A stretch of 64,000 nt of DNA from Embiotoca jacksoni (GCA_022577435.1 JAKOON010000016.1:13806276-13870275); one strand, 5' to 3'. Numbered from the stretch's first letter, positions 11,184 to 24,245 are shown. A program made the numbers and translations. The notes: a model not told the origin generated them from the letters alone.

Positions 11184-11760
11184 CAGAGCCGTGTCTCAAA
11201 TCGCATACTTCAGTTGGTACATTACATGTAGTACTGTAACATGTTAGTGTACAGTCACTGAATTTGTTGTATTAATTTGCATACTGCCATTCTGCACATA
11301 TCAAAAATAACCGCAACATTTGAATGCATCACCTCACCTGCCAACATATCTATTCTTTCACCCAAAAAATTATGTTGAACATACCAATAGATTCTGTTCA
11401 ACAGTAGTTGGATGTTTCTTCATTAAAAATGAACAGTTTTGTGTTGACGCGTACAATTGTGTTTCCAAAAGAGTGGGACATTGTGTAAACTGTAAATAAA
11501 AGCAGAATGTGATGAATTGCAAACATTTCAGCATCCCAACCTTTTTGGAAACGGGATACAACTTGCATTTCCATAGTGTGGTGTTCTTTAGCAACTGCAC
11601 ACTACATATTTTAGGTCGGTGGTCCCTACATTTCTGCAGTGTCTGTTAAGGGGGAAGTGTTCAGCGTTTCATACTTAAATTGTGGACCATTATGAGCACT
11701 GATTCACTCAAAATATTCTTCTCCTAAGGACACGATTGTGCTATTTGAGACACAGCACAG
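11184..11760 (+). mobile_element. Short DNA-transposon-like element (family F, copy 1)
   Basis: The left end CAGAGCCGTGTCTCAAATCG and the right end in reverse complement CTGTGCTGTGTCTCAAATAG match at most positions (core GTGTCTCAAAT identical), defining a 577-base element with inverted ends. The trinucleotide GTC flanks both sides, possibly a 3-base target duplication, but three bases can match by chance. Internal blocks, such as ATCACCTCACCTGCC and CGGTGGTCCC, recur in order at 61566-62090. No transposase remains. Confidence 0.7.
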
Positions 11761-12443
11761 GTCTTTCCTGGAATCAAATGAACTACTGGCTTCCATCTCA
11801 CCTTCCAGTGGAAGTTTAGGTCGGCAGAGTTTTCTCAATTGCTCATCCAACGATTTCCAAACAATTGTTTTTCTCATCCTTAACCTCTGAGCAACTATGA
11901 GATGAGCTCAGGCAAAGTACATCCAGTCTTCACAACAACATCCCCATCCATCAAAATGACAAGCAATACCTTCAGTTTTCTCCCTTATACAAGATCCATG
12001 TTTCATAAATGACCTGACTTTCATCATGCTACATGTCTCTTATATGTGTGTCATGTTCATCCAAATGTTTTTCTATGTGCTACCACAACTTTACATCACC
12101 ATGCATAGATATTCTGGATAGTCACTGAGTTTTACTTTTTCTATTAACTGAGGTGATTAACATAATGTCTATAGAAACCATTTTATGCAGTAAATTTCTC
12201 ACAGCTAGGATGTGAGGTCAATTTTAGAAAGGCTACAATTACATGTAAAGTAACGTTTTCCTATGATATTTTTGGGGTGGGCGCATCTGTGGAAAATTTT
12301 CTGAAATTGCACTGAAAATAAAATGTGCATTCTTTAATATAACAACATATACAAGTGATCAGTCAACATAGTCTAAACTGTGACTTCTGCATTCAGGGAT
12401 TTCTTTCAATATCTTCCAGAAAATACACAAAAACAAGTGCTTG
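11761..12443. other. Noncoding gap
   Basis: No gene or repeat recognised. It sits between two mobile elements. Confidence 0.5.
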
Positions 12444-12960
12444 GTCTGTAGCAGGGGTGTCAAACATACAGCCCGCAGGCCGCATCCGGCCCACCAGGGG
12501 GTCCAGCTCGGCCCGCCGGATGACTTTGCTAAGTGTGAAAATTACAGAAAGACATAAATTGCATTTCTATGAGAATATGGAGGTTTATGAGTACAAACGT
12601 TTGTAATTTTTTTAATCGATCCAGTAATTGCTTCAAAAACAGCGTAAATGCGACTTCTGCTCCGGAGGCAGAAGCGCTCGTTGCCACAGGCAGCAGCGCT
12701 CGCTGCTTGGGAATCTGCAGAGGAGAGCCCAGGCAGATAAACAGTGGGCTGATGTCTGGGTTTTTGGTCTTTCTGTTTCTAGTTTATTGTAGAAAGACCT
12801 TAAAATAGGGTTTATCATCCAAAAACCTTCACCAATGATTTAAACATAGAGAAATATTGTCGTTATTATGCTATGATTTTACTGGTCTGGCCCACTTGAC
12901 ATCAAAGTGGGCAGTATGTGGCCCCTTAACTAAAATGAGTTTGACACCCCTGGTCTATAG
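12444..12960 (+). mobile_element. Non-autonomous hAT element with target-site duplication
   Basis: The element proper is 12452-12952 (501 bases). Its ends are perfect 14-base inverted repeats, CAGGGGTGTCAAAC at the left and GTTTGACACCCCTG at the right. It is flanked by 8-base direct repeats, GTCTGTAG (12444-12451) and GTCTATAG (12953-12960), with one mismatch. The octamer fits the hAT preference for T at position 2 and A at position 7. GC-rich sub-terminal sequence (GGCCGCATCCGGCCC near the left end) is common in fish hAT relatives. No transposase frame is present, so it must have moved in trans. Confidence 0.93.
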
Positions 12961-15312
12961 GGATATTTATTGAACAATATTTACACCAAGAATAAACTAT
13001 AAGAATATATATTAATGTATGGATCATGGATGTCATGAATAGGATTTCCGAGCTATAGTGGGGTGAGTTGTATCAATGTTCAACGATAGGGCAGCATACA
13101 TTGGTGGTCTGGATAGTTTCACCTTGTGGGGCTGACAGAAGGGTCAGAGGTCAGCTGGTTCACAGCATGAGACAGAGTCCAACCCAAGCCGAACGGGGAG
13201 TTTATATTTGTTTATTCGGCCTGGTGAGTTTTATGACATGAAAGCTTTTGGGAGTTTATCTGTAGATCAGTGGTGTCCTGCGTCGTAGGTTCTTGTGACT
13301 TCAGAATGACCTGATGCTCTATGTACTGAAGAGGATGTCTCGCTACAAGGTCAACATTGTTTTGGACAGCTAGAAAGCAGAGACAAACAAATTACAAATT
13401 ACAATACAACATCTCCAGTGGGGTTTATGTGTAACATTTGAAAATAATAATTTTTCTGGATCACCAGAGGCTTTAGTGCTTCCAGGAAACCATTCGTGTT
13501 ACCATGCAGAGGTATAAAGGAATGGCCTTGTAGGCAGACATGTCAATACAAACCACAGAGAGTTGATCCAACATGATTCCATGTGCGTTGTGAGCAAAAT
13601 TTGATATACCAGAATCCAATAAAAACTGACTAAATGTCGTCAATAAACCAGTGGAGCGCAACTGCAGTCTTTGTAACAAGTACCGACCCAAAACCTCTCC
13701 CAGCGAACCACAGACAAGACAAATCCCACTGCTGTACTGGTTCCGTGGCAGTTTCTGCTGAGTTTCTACAAAAGCTTGCTCAGAGTAGAGGCATCTACAT
13801 TTATATTAGCTCGAGCCATGTGTCTTCACAATCACAGGCACCATCCTTCTGTTTATTCATGAGTTTGTTTCCATCCAGAGAAGAAAAAAGAAAGACTTTT
13901 TCCCAATAGACCAACAGATGTGGAAAGAGTTACAGAATAAAAAAAAAAAAAAAATGCAAGTTTTTAGCTCTCACACTTGAGAGCTGACAGATTCTCCCTC
14001 TTTGTATTTTTTTCTCCATCACCCCTCCCCCCACCCCCAACCCCGGGCTGTGTCCATCCAAATTTGGAGGACTGTGTCGTATTATTAGTAAGGGGTTCTC
14101 CTCATCAACACAGTTGTGTGTGGGTTGCACACTGCTGATCCTCCGAGATGCAGTCGAGCAAACGCCTCTCCATCACCTTTTATCTGCGCTTCGCATACAG
14201 CTGGAGGCAGAACAAACAGGCGCAAAACTTCCATCCAGTGATATCATTATTTGAAAACTTCAGAAAAGCGCCAGTGAATCAGCGTGACATTTGACTCGCC
14301 ATATATTGATAATGCAGTTTTTGTTTGCACATCAGATGACAAATTCTACAACACGATTTAATCCGCCCACAGCTCAAGTCACCCATACTGTATTCAGAGT
14401 GTGATGGTGTTTACCCACAGTCACGATGCAAAGCTGACACTGATGCATGGGTCGTGTTTTGTTTTTGTTTTTTTTATTTATTCTTTTTTCATGGTAGTAT
14501 TCCTCAACACTTCTCAGATTCCTGTTATCCTTACTCCAAACTTGTTTACTTGAAAATATAATTTTCTGGTTTTCTGGTCCTATTTAAAGCTCTTTGCAGG
14601 CTCTCTATTGTAGCTGTAGAATAGACAGATAAGCGATTGTTCTCCGTAACCATGGTTTTATTCTGAAAATATAAAACCCTCAGGTGGATAGTGACGCCAA
14701 CAAGAAATGTTGCACACATACACATGAATAATGTTTGGCATTGTTTGCTTGACAGTATTCCAGTAACTTGTCTTTTTCAGTCTTTGCTCCATGCAGTACA
14801 CAAAGAGTGAGCAGAGGCACACAATGGACAAAGAAGCCTGAAGGTTATTTCATTATGTTTCATATTTTCATCTTGTCTTCCACCTTGAGCCCTCTTGCGC
14901 CAGCCAATTCAGATTCAGATATTTCACGGTGAAAAGAAACAGTCCACTCCCATTCCTTCACCTTATCACGCTGTGTTTGTGCATTTCAGCCCCCCACATT
15001 TTTGTATTTTTGTCTGTCTCTACATTTTTCCAGGGTCTCTGCCTAATTTCAAAAGGCATTGATTTGAATCTCCTCAAAAGGTTCTTTAAAAAGTCTTAAA
15101 CTTGTTTGTGATTTTTGCGAAAAACACCAGAGTGTCTCCAGTACTATTGATCTAGACCTTTGTAAATATATTGGATTTAACAAATTACTTTTTACAACTG
15201 GTAAATCCATCCATTAATTTTTCAGGTTGTGTTAAACAATTAATTAAGAGTGAATCAATAAATTTTGCTTGTGTTGCGCGTGAGCGATGTCGTTTGAACA
15301 AGAGTTACAAAT
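12961..15312. other. Noncoding DNA; an A16 run at about 13939-13954
   Basis: No family-like coding frame. The A run near 13939 is not preceded by a recognisable retroposon on either strand. C-rich sequence near 14026-14045 is short. Confidence 0.5.
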
Positions 15313-15762
15313 GTTTTTGTGAGCAGTGGTCCGGGTGCATCTAATTCTGGAGCAGAGAGCGCACATCAAAGTTTGTGACAAATTAACGGGAACCAGAAAG
15401 AAGCAGCAGGTAGCCAAATCCAGCAGGTAGGAGTGGTGGGGAGCGACCATTATATTGTCGAGGGCATTGAAAACGAGAGCTGGGGTCCTTCATTTGGGAG
15501 TTGGAGTTGACAGTCTGACCCCAGGGGAGGAAATCATGGTAATCGATCCTGCAAATGTCAAAGAAAACCTACTTGGTTGTGCGCCTGACCTGACGCGTTT
15601 TTTTCGATTTTGGACAGTGATGTTTTTTCTCAGAAACACGATTGTCACTCGAAACACCTCTCCAGGCTCATTTCTTCATTGCCAAAAGCTGACTGAAGCA
15701 TTTGAATGATCTCTGTTGCTGATTTCCAGAGTTTGACACAACATTTGATGTGCACCCTCTGG
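15313..15762 (+). repeat. Unnamed dispersed repeat (family G, copy 1)
   Basis: Collinear with 54692-55105 read on the minus strand. Shared blocks in order include: a GTGGTC(C/T)GG(G/A) head; AGTTTGTGAC against TGTTTGCGAC; CCAAATCCAGCAGGTAGGAG against CCAAATACAGCGAGTAGGAG; a GAGCGACCATTATATTGTCGAGGGC-like block (cut by substitutions); AATGTCAAAGAAAACCTACT; TTGGACAGTGATGTT; and TTTCCAGAGTTTGACACAAC with a CCCTCTGG end. I saw no obvious inverted ends or poly-A tail, so its class is unknown to me. The 84-codon frame at 15455-15709 lies wholly inside it. Confidence 0.75.
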
Positions 15763-16137
15763 TCATGGTCACAGAGAAATTGCCAACACATTCGGACCAG
15801 CGCTCACAAAACCATGTGTAACTCAGGTGCTGATTTGATCTCTTGATCAACAGGAGATCAAATTTGTAACATTTACTCATTAGGGTTCCTCCTGCTCTGT
15901 TCACGTCATGGTGCTGTGCATCAGGAGCAGTCTGGGAATTTATTTATCCACCATTGTATTATTAAGAATTATTGTTTTATTATTCTACAGGGAAGTACTG
16001 AAAACTCTTAATGAGTATTTCCAGACCTTATCATACCCACATGTTTTTCAGCTTTTCTGAGAATCATTTAACATTTAGCTTCAGAAACCAGTAACCCTGT
16101 TTCTGGTCTTAGATGGGTTTTTTTGCAGCAGATGTGC

Positions 16138-16154
16138 GTGTGTGTGTGTGTGTG

Positions 16155-16220
<66 letters not shown>
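16138..16220 (+). repeat. (TG)n microsatellite with one C interruption
   Basis: About 83 bases of TG with a TGCG interruption near 16161. Confidence 0.98.
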
Positions 16221-16222
<2 letters not shown>

Positions 16223-17889
16223 GGGTTAGTGACACAGGTGTGAGGTAGGAGGATAGCAAGCCTGTGACCTTTGTCACCGGCCAGATACCAGATGCTGGCG
16301 TCACATGGCAGCGGCCAGCTGGATGGATCAACGGCCTACACAGCAGCCGGTCAGATGTGAGGGCTTAACGCATTCAAGCAATTGACCTGCAAATGTGGCA
16401 CAGATCAGAGAGGGCTCCATTCAGTACATCTACAGGGACGATGTCTGATTCATTTGTGTGTGTTTGTGTTTATGACAAAAATCAGAAACCCTCCTGATCT
16501 GTGTCCTCTATCCACACTTATCCTAAAATGTTCTTGCCGTTTAAGCATGAAAGCAACTTGGTCAGGTTAAAATGTGTACTTTCCTCTTGATTAAGGGACC
16601 TTCATTATCATGGTTCCACTTATAAACACTAGCTAACTCCAACTGGAAAGAAACAATTTTGTTCAAGGTTAAAAGAAAACAGTTGACTAATTGTTTCTCT
16701 GTAGTTGCGTCATACCTACCGCCTCTAGAGACCTTTGTCACTTTACAGTTTGTGGACGTTTGCTGAAACAACTGATCCTAATGTTTGTCTCGGGATGTTA
16801 ATCTTTTGGCTCAAATTTATAGTTTGATCAGCCTTGTGTCGGTCGGTCTCCACTGGCTTTAGATAATGAGCTCTTTTCTGACATTGGATGAGCTTGCGCA
16901 AAATGTGATTAGAGCTATATAAAGAACAATTTCGGCTAATGATGGCATTTCTTGTCACTCACTGGTTAGTCACAAGAGAAGGCAGCAGCAAAAAGAAAAA
17001 TCATACCAAGGGAGGAGCATGGCTGGATTTAACTAGCTGTGTCATTTGTTTGAGCGGTGGGCACGTGAAAAGGGCCAAAATGAGATTGTGTCTGTTTACA
17101 GCAGCGTGGCACAGTTTTATATAAGACTCAAACTGGGGCAAGAATACAGGGCTTGACAGGACAGTAGTTTTGTTACAGTGTGTCTTTGTGTTGGTGTATA
17201 AGCTCCTCTCACTCCGTAACCTATTCTGAGTTTCTAAAGAGACAAATCAATCAATACCGTCTGCCACTGCGAGCCCACTGCAGGTCTTCATGCTCGGGAT
17301 GTGGGTGTCATGGTGAAATGCTCATTCTCGCCCACTAATGCATGCACCAACTTGACTCATTCTTATAACACCACTTTTTTTTTTTTTTTGTTATCCTTAT
17401 CTGCATTGGAGCCAAATCACTGAGAAAAGCTTTCTGCAATGCAAATGACTCAAAAGATGCGCGTGGAATCTGCACACCTCTCCATGCTCCTCCTCTGCTC
17501 TTATGGAGCTGTATGTGCGTGTGTGTTCAGCATATCAATGATCGCACGTAGCCCCTCTTTTATAAAAATACACTCTCCTGAGTCCTGTGACGGCAACCTG
17601 TGCTGCCAGTTTTTGTTCTGCAGTGCATTCGTTCAGATTGATTTTGCAGGAGCCGGCCTGCCGACTGATAATTCAGTGTGAGTTTGACAGCTGCACGGCC
17701 AGACAGAGGCTTGATACACACAAAGCTCATGTATTTCTTTCTTTCTTTTTTTTTTTCTTCCTGCAGCTCCACAGCTGTCAGCCTCCTCCTGGAATTATCA
17801 ATCAATTCCCTGCTGATAAAAAATTTATTTTGTTATTTAAGATCGCCTTTTTTTACCCTCCCTCTTGATTGTGGAGGCAGTGTGTAAAT
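16221..17889. other. Noncoding DNA without recognised features
   Basis: A T15 run lies at about 17374-17388. Short frames overlap on both strands at 17439-17887, none with family resemblance. Confidence 0.5.
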
Positions 17890-18065
17890 CATTACAAGAG
17901 GGAGGATGGAAAGAGTGGGAGAAAAAGAAAGGTTAAGGAAAAGTGAGAGGAAAAAAAAAAGAAAGGGGTGACATTCAGCAGTGGGAGAAAAAAAAATTAA
18001 AGAGGAGAATTGATGGGAGAGGCTGGCTGTCTCAGAGGGAGAGAGGGAGATAAGGTCAAGGGGAT
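17890..18065 (+). repeat. Purine-rich (GA-rich) tract
   Basis: Roughly 170 bases dominated by G and A, with two A9-A10 runs and GAGAGGGAGA-like stretches, interrupted by a short mixed segment. Low-complexity DNA; the long minus-strand frame across it is compositional. Confidence 0.8.
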
Positions 18066-20087
18066 GAGGGTCCACTGCTCTACAAATTACCGCTCAGCTA
18101 GTCATTGGCGTTTCCTGATAATTTGCAGCCTAAGGGGAGAAGGAGATCGTTAGTGATTGCAGTGGATAGATATGAGAGGGGAAATATATTGCTGTGGACT
18201 TTTCTCTGGGTTTCAGTGGCAGATCTATAAAGTGAGTGCTTATGGGAGAGAGGGCCAGGGTCAAAGCCGTCAGCTGACCGGAAGGGAGTGTGAGCCTGAG
18301 ATGGCTCGCTTTAGCAAGAGTCTCTTGGACTAATTGTGGGCTTAGTTTGTGGCTGTGTATTATTACATTTCAGTTGGTATACATACCTTATGTTACATTT
18401 CTTCTGTGTCCAAATAAACTCTTTATTGAAATGATGTTACAAAGACACACCATGACTGATATAAGAGAAAAAGTTTCGCAATAAAATCATTGCACAATAA
18501 TGTCCATTATGGAAAATTACATCACACAAAATCTACTACAAAAAAAACCAGCGAAAGGCTAAATCTAAATGAGTGAAATGTACGACAGGGTTTTTAAGAC
18601 CACATTAAGGAAAAAATAATAAGAGGAGGATGATTTTTTTTTTTTTTAAGATTTCCTCTCAAGAATAAAGTTGAAATGTCAAGAATAATAGTGATTCTAC
18701 AAGATGGCTTGTGTAAATGAACTCATGAATCGGCTTTAGTAACAAGGAAAGTATGTATTTTTCAGCACACACAGGTTGGTCATATGGATTAGGACTTTGA
18801 AGAGATTGTGCTAAAAATTGTGTCTGTGTGGGAGAAACTACATGAACTTGGAAAAAGTAGCCGCATTCATGCTGGAAATGTAAATAGCTGGAAATGTACA
18901 GATGTAAAGGTATCGGTGGTTACACCTACGTGCAATACAAAGAGGATATGTTGCTTTGTGCCCCTAGTTTATGTTTATTTGCAGTATTGTTAGTGTTAAT
19001 TGCTTGTTGTTGCGACACTGTCTCTGTAACCAACCTTACGTGTTGTTTTATACTCACTGTGTCTCTCACTTCCAGGAATCCTGTAATACTTCAGTATTGT
19101 TTACTGATCCTCAGCAATAGGAGGATTCTTAGCAAGCTAAATTAAATCTCATCCTCTGTGATCATGAACATATGTGTCTGAAAATTGGCTCAATGGTCTG
19201 AGATCCTGTTTCTAAATCATCTCAGCTGAATTGTGCACACATTGGGAGCAACGCTTATCAGCAGCTCCCCAACAGTAAGAACGATTACTTTGGGCTCAAC
19301 TTGTGGAATATAGAGAATACACCTGGTTAGAAAAATGCAAGTTAAAGCTAAGCGGCATTATTAGCACTGGCAATATGTGCCATGAAGGTGGGCAAATCAA
19401 ATTAGCATATGGATCTTGGACACTTCCACACACCTCTGTCAGCATGCAGGGAAATGAAAACTCTGGCTCGAATGGTGCTGGAGGACAAGCTGCAGCTCAT
19501 TAGTATGAATCATGTTATTCACTCATGCTTTCCTCTGTAATAAATCTCAAATAGTCAATGCACTGCTTCTCCTCATAGAGCAGTGAGGTCTGGGTCACGT
19601 GTGGAAAGGCTGATGAGAGGAGAGGCAGGATAGTTCTAGAAGATAATAGCTCAGAGGGAGACATACGTTAAGCAGATTGGGTTCTTTGTTAAAAGAAAGG
19701 TTTCCTTAAAGCAGTACTCTTACAATAATAATAATATACATTTTGTAGCTTATCCTAATTTTGCTGGGTCCGAGCTGAGTTGTGTGTTCACCCTTTAGGT
19801 TTTTACCAACGAATGTTAGATGAATCCAAACAAATGAAAATGTGCTCTGATAGCGACGATGTTGTGTGCCCTCATAGTTGAATACCAAAACATTCAGAAT
19901 GAACAAGAAAGACTCGATGCAAACAACACACAGCAGACTTCAATCACACTTATTTTCATTCATGGAAATGCAACAGTTGCCTTTATACTACGAGTAATTT
20001 CTTCAGTAATTAAAACCCTCTCCAGAGAAAATCAAGTTTTTAACCTTGTTAACAAGTTTGTGTTTGTATATGCTAGAAGTATAGGCT
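18066..20087. other. Noncoding DNA without recognised features
   Basis: No supportable gene, RNA or repeat. Confidence 0.5.
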
Positions 20088-20632
20088 GTTCAAAAAAATG
20101 AACATCCATGATGTCACCAGTGGATTTCCTTAAGAACAGTTTTGAAGCTCCATTCTGGCCTGCGTTGACCTTCGCATTCTTGGTAGTGTCTGACTCCATC
20201 TAACTCCAAAAATGGGAAAATGATGGTACGTGGGTGGAGCTGAGGCAGTCGGAATGAAACATCATTGCTGAAACCAGAGAAGAGGCGAGTTTCTGTCTCT
20301 ATGGCTCTGGAAGGAAGCCGACTATAAAGAGTCCCACCCGTCAGTAAAAGCAGCAACACTCTTAAGTATGCGTTATTGACAGCTTTAATACATTCTAAAT
20401 AGACAACATATATAAAACTTCCCCTCTCGTACAATGGTTCGTTGAAATGAGCTATTAAGACCAAAACTATATTTTTGTGTAATGTTTATATTTCTGCTAT
20501 AAAGTTGGGGAATTTAATATGGGGGTCTGTGGAGATTGAGTCTCTTTTGGAGCCAACCTCAACTGGCCAGCCAAGGAACTACCATTTTGGCATTTCCACA
20601 TTGGCTTCATTTTTCATTCCTGGAGGCTGCCG
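20088..20632 (-). mobile_element. Short mobile element, family H (minus-strand copy)
   Basis: Read on the minus strand from about 20632, the head is CCTCCAGGAATGAAAAATGA, then AGCCAATGTGGAAATGCC and GAGGTTGGCTCCAAAAGAGA. This aligns with the heads at 34100 (+) and 46735 (-). The body carries CCAGAGCCATAGAGAC and CTTAAGGAAATCCACTGGTG. The far end is the self-complementary TGTTCA-A6-TGAACA at 20088-20105. The 116-codon frame at 20114-20464 lies wholly inside the element and is not a gene. From memory this is a widespread teleost MITE-like repeat; the superfamily is not certain. Confidence 0.7.
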
Positions 20633-23600
20633 CTTGGCCAGAAGACATATCATGAGCAAAATAAGCAGTCAACAGCATGGCTGAGCATTTCTGTTTTGGA
20701 GCTGCAGTGACTGTCTGTTTTAAAAACATGGAGTCACACAGCCAGGTTTTAATTTGTCACATGACTACCAGTCCTGTAACTTGTGGGGTAGGATGTTTTG
20801 TATCATCGAGCTGCAGGCGAGCAGTGGAGGGGTCGGTGGAAATGAAGGTAGGGACTTTTCCCATATTCATAAATCTGTACTGAATAACATTTAAGTCACT
20901 CTTGAGGCATTAAGGGGGTTTTCTTGAAAAAAAAAAAAAAAAAAACATCTTTTATGTAACTTGAATCAACAGAGATGAGAATACTGGGGATTTAAAATGT
21001 TATCTTTACTTTAAATAGTCACTCAAAAGACAAATTACTCAAATCATTTATTTCCAGCCTGTCACTTAATAGTGTCATATATTTCTTTCTCAAAAATGTT
21101 TCTGCCATTTTTGTTGTGGACAAATAAGTGGAACAAATGCAGGCTTTTCAGGAGAGACTAGTTGAAAAAAGTGTACTGTCATCCCCATTTTAAATCACAT
21201 CATATCTCCTCACTACTTTCTATGACGACTTGTCTCTCCACCTTCATGTACTTGGAACAACTGGAAATGCTTTTGCTTGCCAACGAGGTCAAACTACATA
21301 TCTCACAAGCTAGTTCTTTTCAAGTTTACAGCCGCTTTTAGTTTTATTTGTCCACTTCTGAGATACCTGTCTCCAAGATTTCTGCCTCCACCCAGTACAA
21401 CAGATGGAACCTCATGGTGCTGCTGTCAAAAATGTACGTTATAAACCATTTACAGCCAGATTTGCTTGAGAAGATAATTTTTTTTCGACTGTATTTTGGG
21501 TCGATCATCCTTTGGTATGTTTGTTCTCCAGAGTCCCTTCACGTGTTTGTCTCTCTCATCTTTACCTGTCAAGGGAGTCGTAACAACCGCTGCCATCTGC
21601 GAGGGCATCAGTGTAGGTCAGACTTTTACAGGCACTCAGCTCAAGGTTCAGGGAGTGATGGAGTGTCCATCTGCTCAAATGTATTGAACATGTTGACAAG
21701 CGATTCATTTCTCTGCCTTCCAGACGTCTGTTCCTAATAGACAGATGCCTGCAGTCCTCTACAAAGAAACAAATGTCAGCTGATATGTAGGTCAACTCGT
21801 AGCATGGCTTCGTATAAGTGTGTTCAATTTCATGTACATGACAAATTGTTTATCTCTGCCTGTTTATACTCCAATACATAATAATGTCACCAACTGCTCC
21901 ATTATCGAACATCATCAGAGCAGCTCTGGAGTTTCTGTTTGAGTATTTGTTCAGGAAAAACTGTGTGTCAGCGTGTGTGTTGGTTTTGGTGTTGGACTGG
22001 TGCAGCTCGCTTCATTACTTCCCTCCCAGCTGAAGGCGCACTCAGCAGCAGGAACCTACAAACTGCTCCCTGCACACAAACCACAGCCCAAAACAAACAC
22101 ACTCACACACACAGAAATGCACTCCAAGACAAGCCAGCAGTTGAGCTGACTGTAACAAACATTGCGGGTCCCTGATGGTCGCTCTCCTGGTCTGTCACTC
22201 CGGGCCTGACTCAGCCAGTGGCCGGCCCCGTTGCACTCTCCTCACCACACCTGGATATGACTCACACAACCGTATCATCTTAATTTATTTCTCCTGGAGA
22301 AATGTAATTATTCCACATCATCGTGTTAGTCTCCCTTGGAAAATTCATCTTGCTGTCTCACAGATATCTGCAGACCCGCAGACATTACAGATTTTGAGTA
22401 GCTGGAACTTTGCTGCAGACACTTGCCCGAGCAGAATTAATGTGCTGCTCTGCAGTGTGTGCGTCTGCTCGTCTTGCGTGCGCGGTGACATGTTTGTTTG
22501 TTTGTTTGTTTCTTACGGTGGCGGTGTTACAGCATGTTTTGGCAGAGGCTCGTGCCGTTCTCCTAGCTGGCAGGTTGACATGCTCCTGGAGCAGATGGTG
22601 CCGACCGAGAATATGAACACTGCCATGCCCTTGGATGGGACAGGAAATCTCGCCTGGTTTCCTTCTTCTTATTACTGCTCCATTCCCTCTTTTTCTACCT
22701 TGTTTTCTTCTCACTTCTTTTCTTGACTCCCTCTTTACAGCTTCTCTGTTTATGACAGTAACCAACTGTTTTCAAGCAAATAAAATCTGCTCTTTTAGCC
22801 ACTTCCATGCTATAGATACAATAAAAAAAAATTTAAAAAAAAAAAGAAGAAGAAAACTGCTCTACTCTTCTGTGTGTCCTCTGCTTTGTTTGGGGTTTGT
22901 TTGTTTCAGTGTATGCTGCTGAGCCTCTAACCTCTGACCGCTGACCACTGAGAGAAGCTGTAAGCGTGGCTTAACCTTCATTAAGCCTGTCTTCCCTGTC
23001 CATGCTGATTATTACTGCTGGTACTTACCCCACAGCTGGACGTGTGACCTGACCAACAGCCAACTTTCTCTAAGTTCTCTTCATTTGTCACAGCAGCAGT
23101 TTGTCCTTCGCTTTCTGACGCAATTGTGATGCTTTACCTTCCTTTGACGAGCTGTCTGTCATCTGTCCCATTGTCTCAGCGCCTTTCTCTCCTCTGTGGC
23201 GTCTATCTGTCCTCCATTCAGTCGCCACCCCCCTCACCTGTCTGATCCTCATGCTGTGTTTTGCTTTTTTATCTTTCCATCCACAGTAACCCGGTGATCT
23301 TCCCAAACTGCCGCTGTCTGTTATTTCTCCCGTCCCGTGTATCTGTCAGTCTGGTCCACTATCTGCATCCTGTCAGCCAACACGTCTCCACCTACATAAT
23401 TTGTTTTGTCTCCCTGCCTGTCATTTTTAACAGAGGGTGATTGACTCGTCTCTCTGCGGGGACGGCATCCGTGCACCATTTTCGGATGACAGGATGACAC
23501 ATTTCCGGCTGTTTCGCTGTAAGATATTTTTATCAAGCTGCTCTCTTTTGCAGCGATCCATTTTTTTGTATTGAGCTAAGTTGAATGCGGCCATTCGTCA

Positions 23601-24104
23601 TGAGTATCTACTGAGTTTTCATTATCTCATGGTGCTCGGTGCGTTTATATCTTTTGAGACCACAGATGCATTTAACAAAAGAATCAGGAGCTGACTGGGA
23701 ATACTCAGGCCTTTATGAGGTCAATCTCTGCTGGGCTCAGATTGGGCTGCCTGCACTGGTGTGCATGTGGACGTGTGTGTCCTATTGTGTATGTGAGGGC
23801 CAGACGCAAATACTGTTAGTGGGCAGAGAGGGGATGAGCCTCAGAGGGCAATCAAATGAAGAGATTATCATTGCAGACAGACTGGCTCACTGAAAACCCC
23901 CCGGGAATGGAGAGATGGTGTTTGTAGAGTGAGCTCAATGTCAGAATTAGGGCCAGATGCATAAAATTCAGAGATTCTCAACTAAAACTTGAAATATACA
24001 TATAGTACACCATTTGTTCTTTTGCCATTGTCTTAAACCATGGTTCAATTTGATGTATTTCAATCATTGTAAAACTGGGTCATCTGTGCACACTTGATTT
24101 CCAC
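20633..24104. other. Noncoding DNA; A19 run at 20927-20945
   Basis: About 3.5 kb without a gene. The 183-codon frame at 22175-22726 has no domain, biased composition (TTTGTTTG run, CTTTT-rich end) and competing frames on both strands, so I do not call it. A (TTTG)4 run sits at about 22494-22512 and an A-rich run at 22819-22855. Confidence 0.5.
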
Positions 24105-24245
24105 TCCAACAGTTTGTATATCAGTGCTGTGTGCTCCACCAGTCCAAAGATTGACCAGTGAAAAGAATGTTGGCTCTCAGTGGTATTGCACTTCAAGGCA
24201 CTTCCATATGGCCTTGACTTTTCAAATCTGGATACTATATTTATT
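24105..24245 (-). repeat. Decayed head fragment of family H
   Basis: On the minus strand it reads CCAGATTTGAAAAGTCAAGG, then GGAAGTGCCTTGAAGTGCAA and TACCACTGAGAGCCAACA. That aligns with CCAGGTCTGAAAAATG..., AGAAGTGCCTGAAGCTCCAA and TACCATCGAGTGCCAGAG at 34100-34158. Only the head is present. Confidence 0.6.

Noticed and set aside
20114..20464. 116-codon minus-strand frame
   Set aside because: Entirely inside a family H mobile element with no transposase motif.
22175..22726. 183-codon plus-strand open frame
   Set aside because: No domain, Cys/Val and Ser/Phe runs from simple sequence, a long competing minus frame, and no splice or promoter context. It is within what chance allows for 64 kb and six frames.
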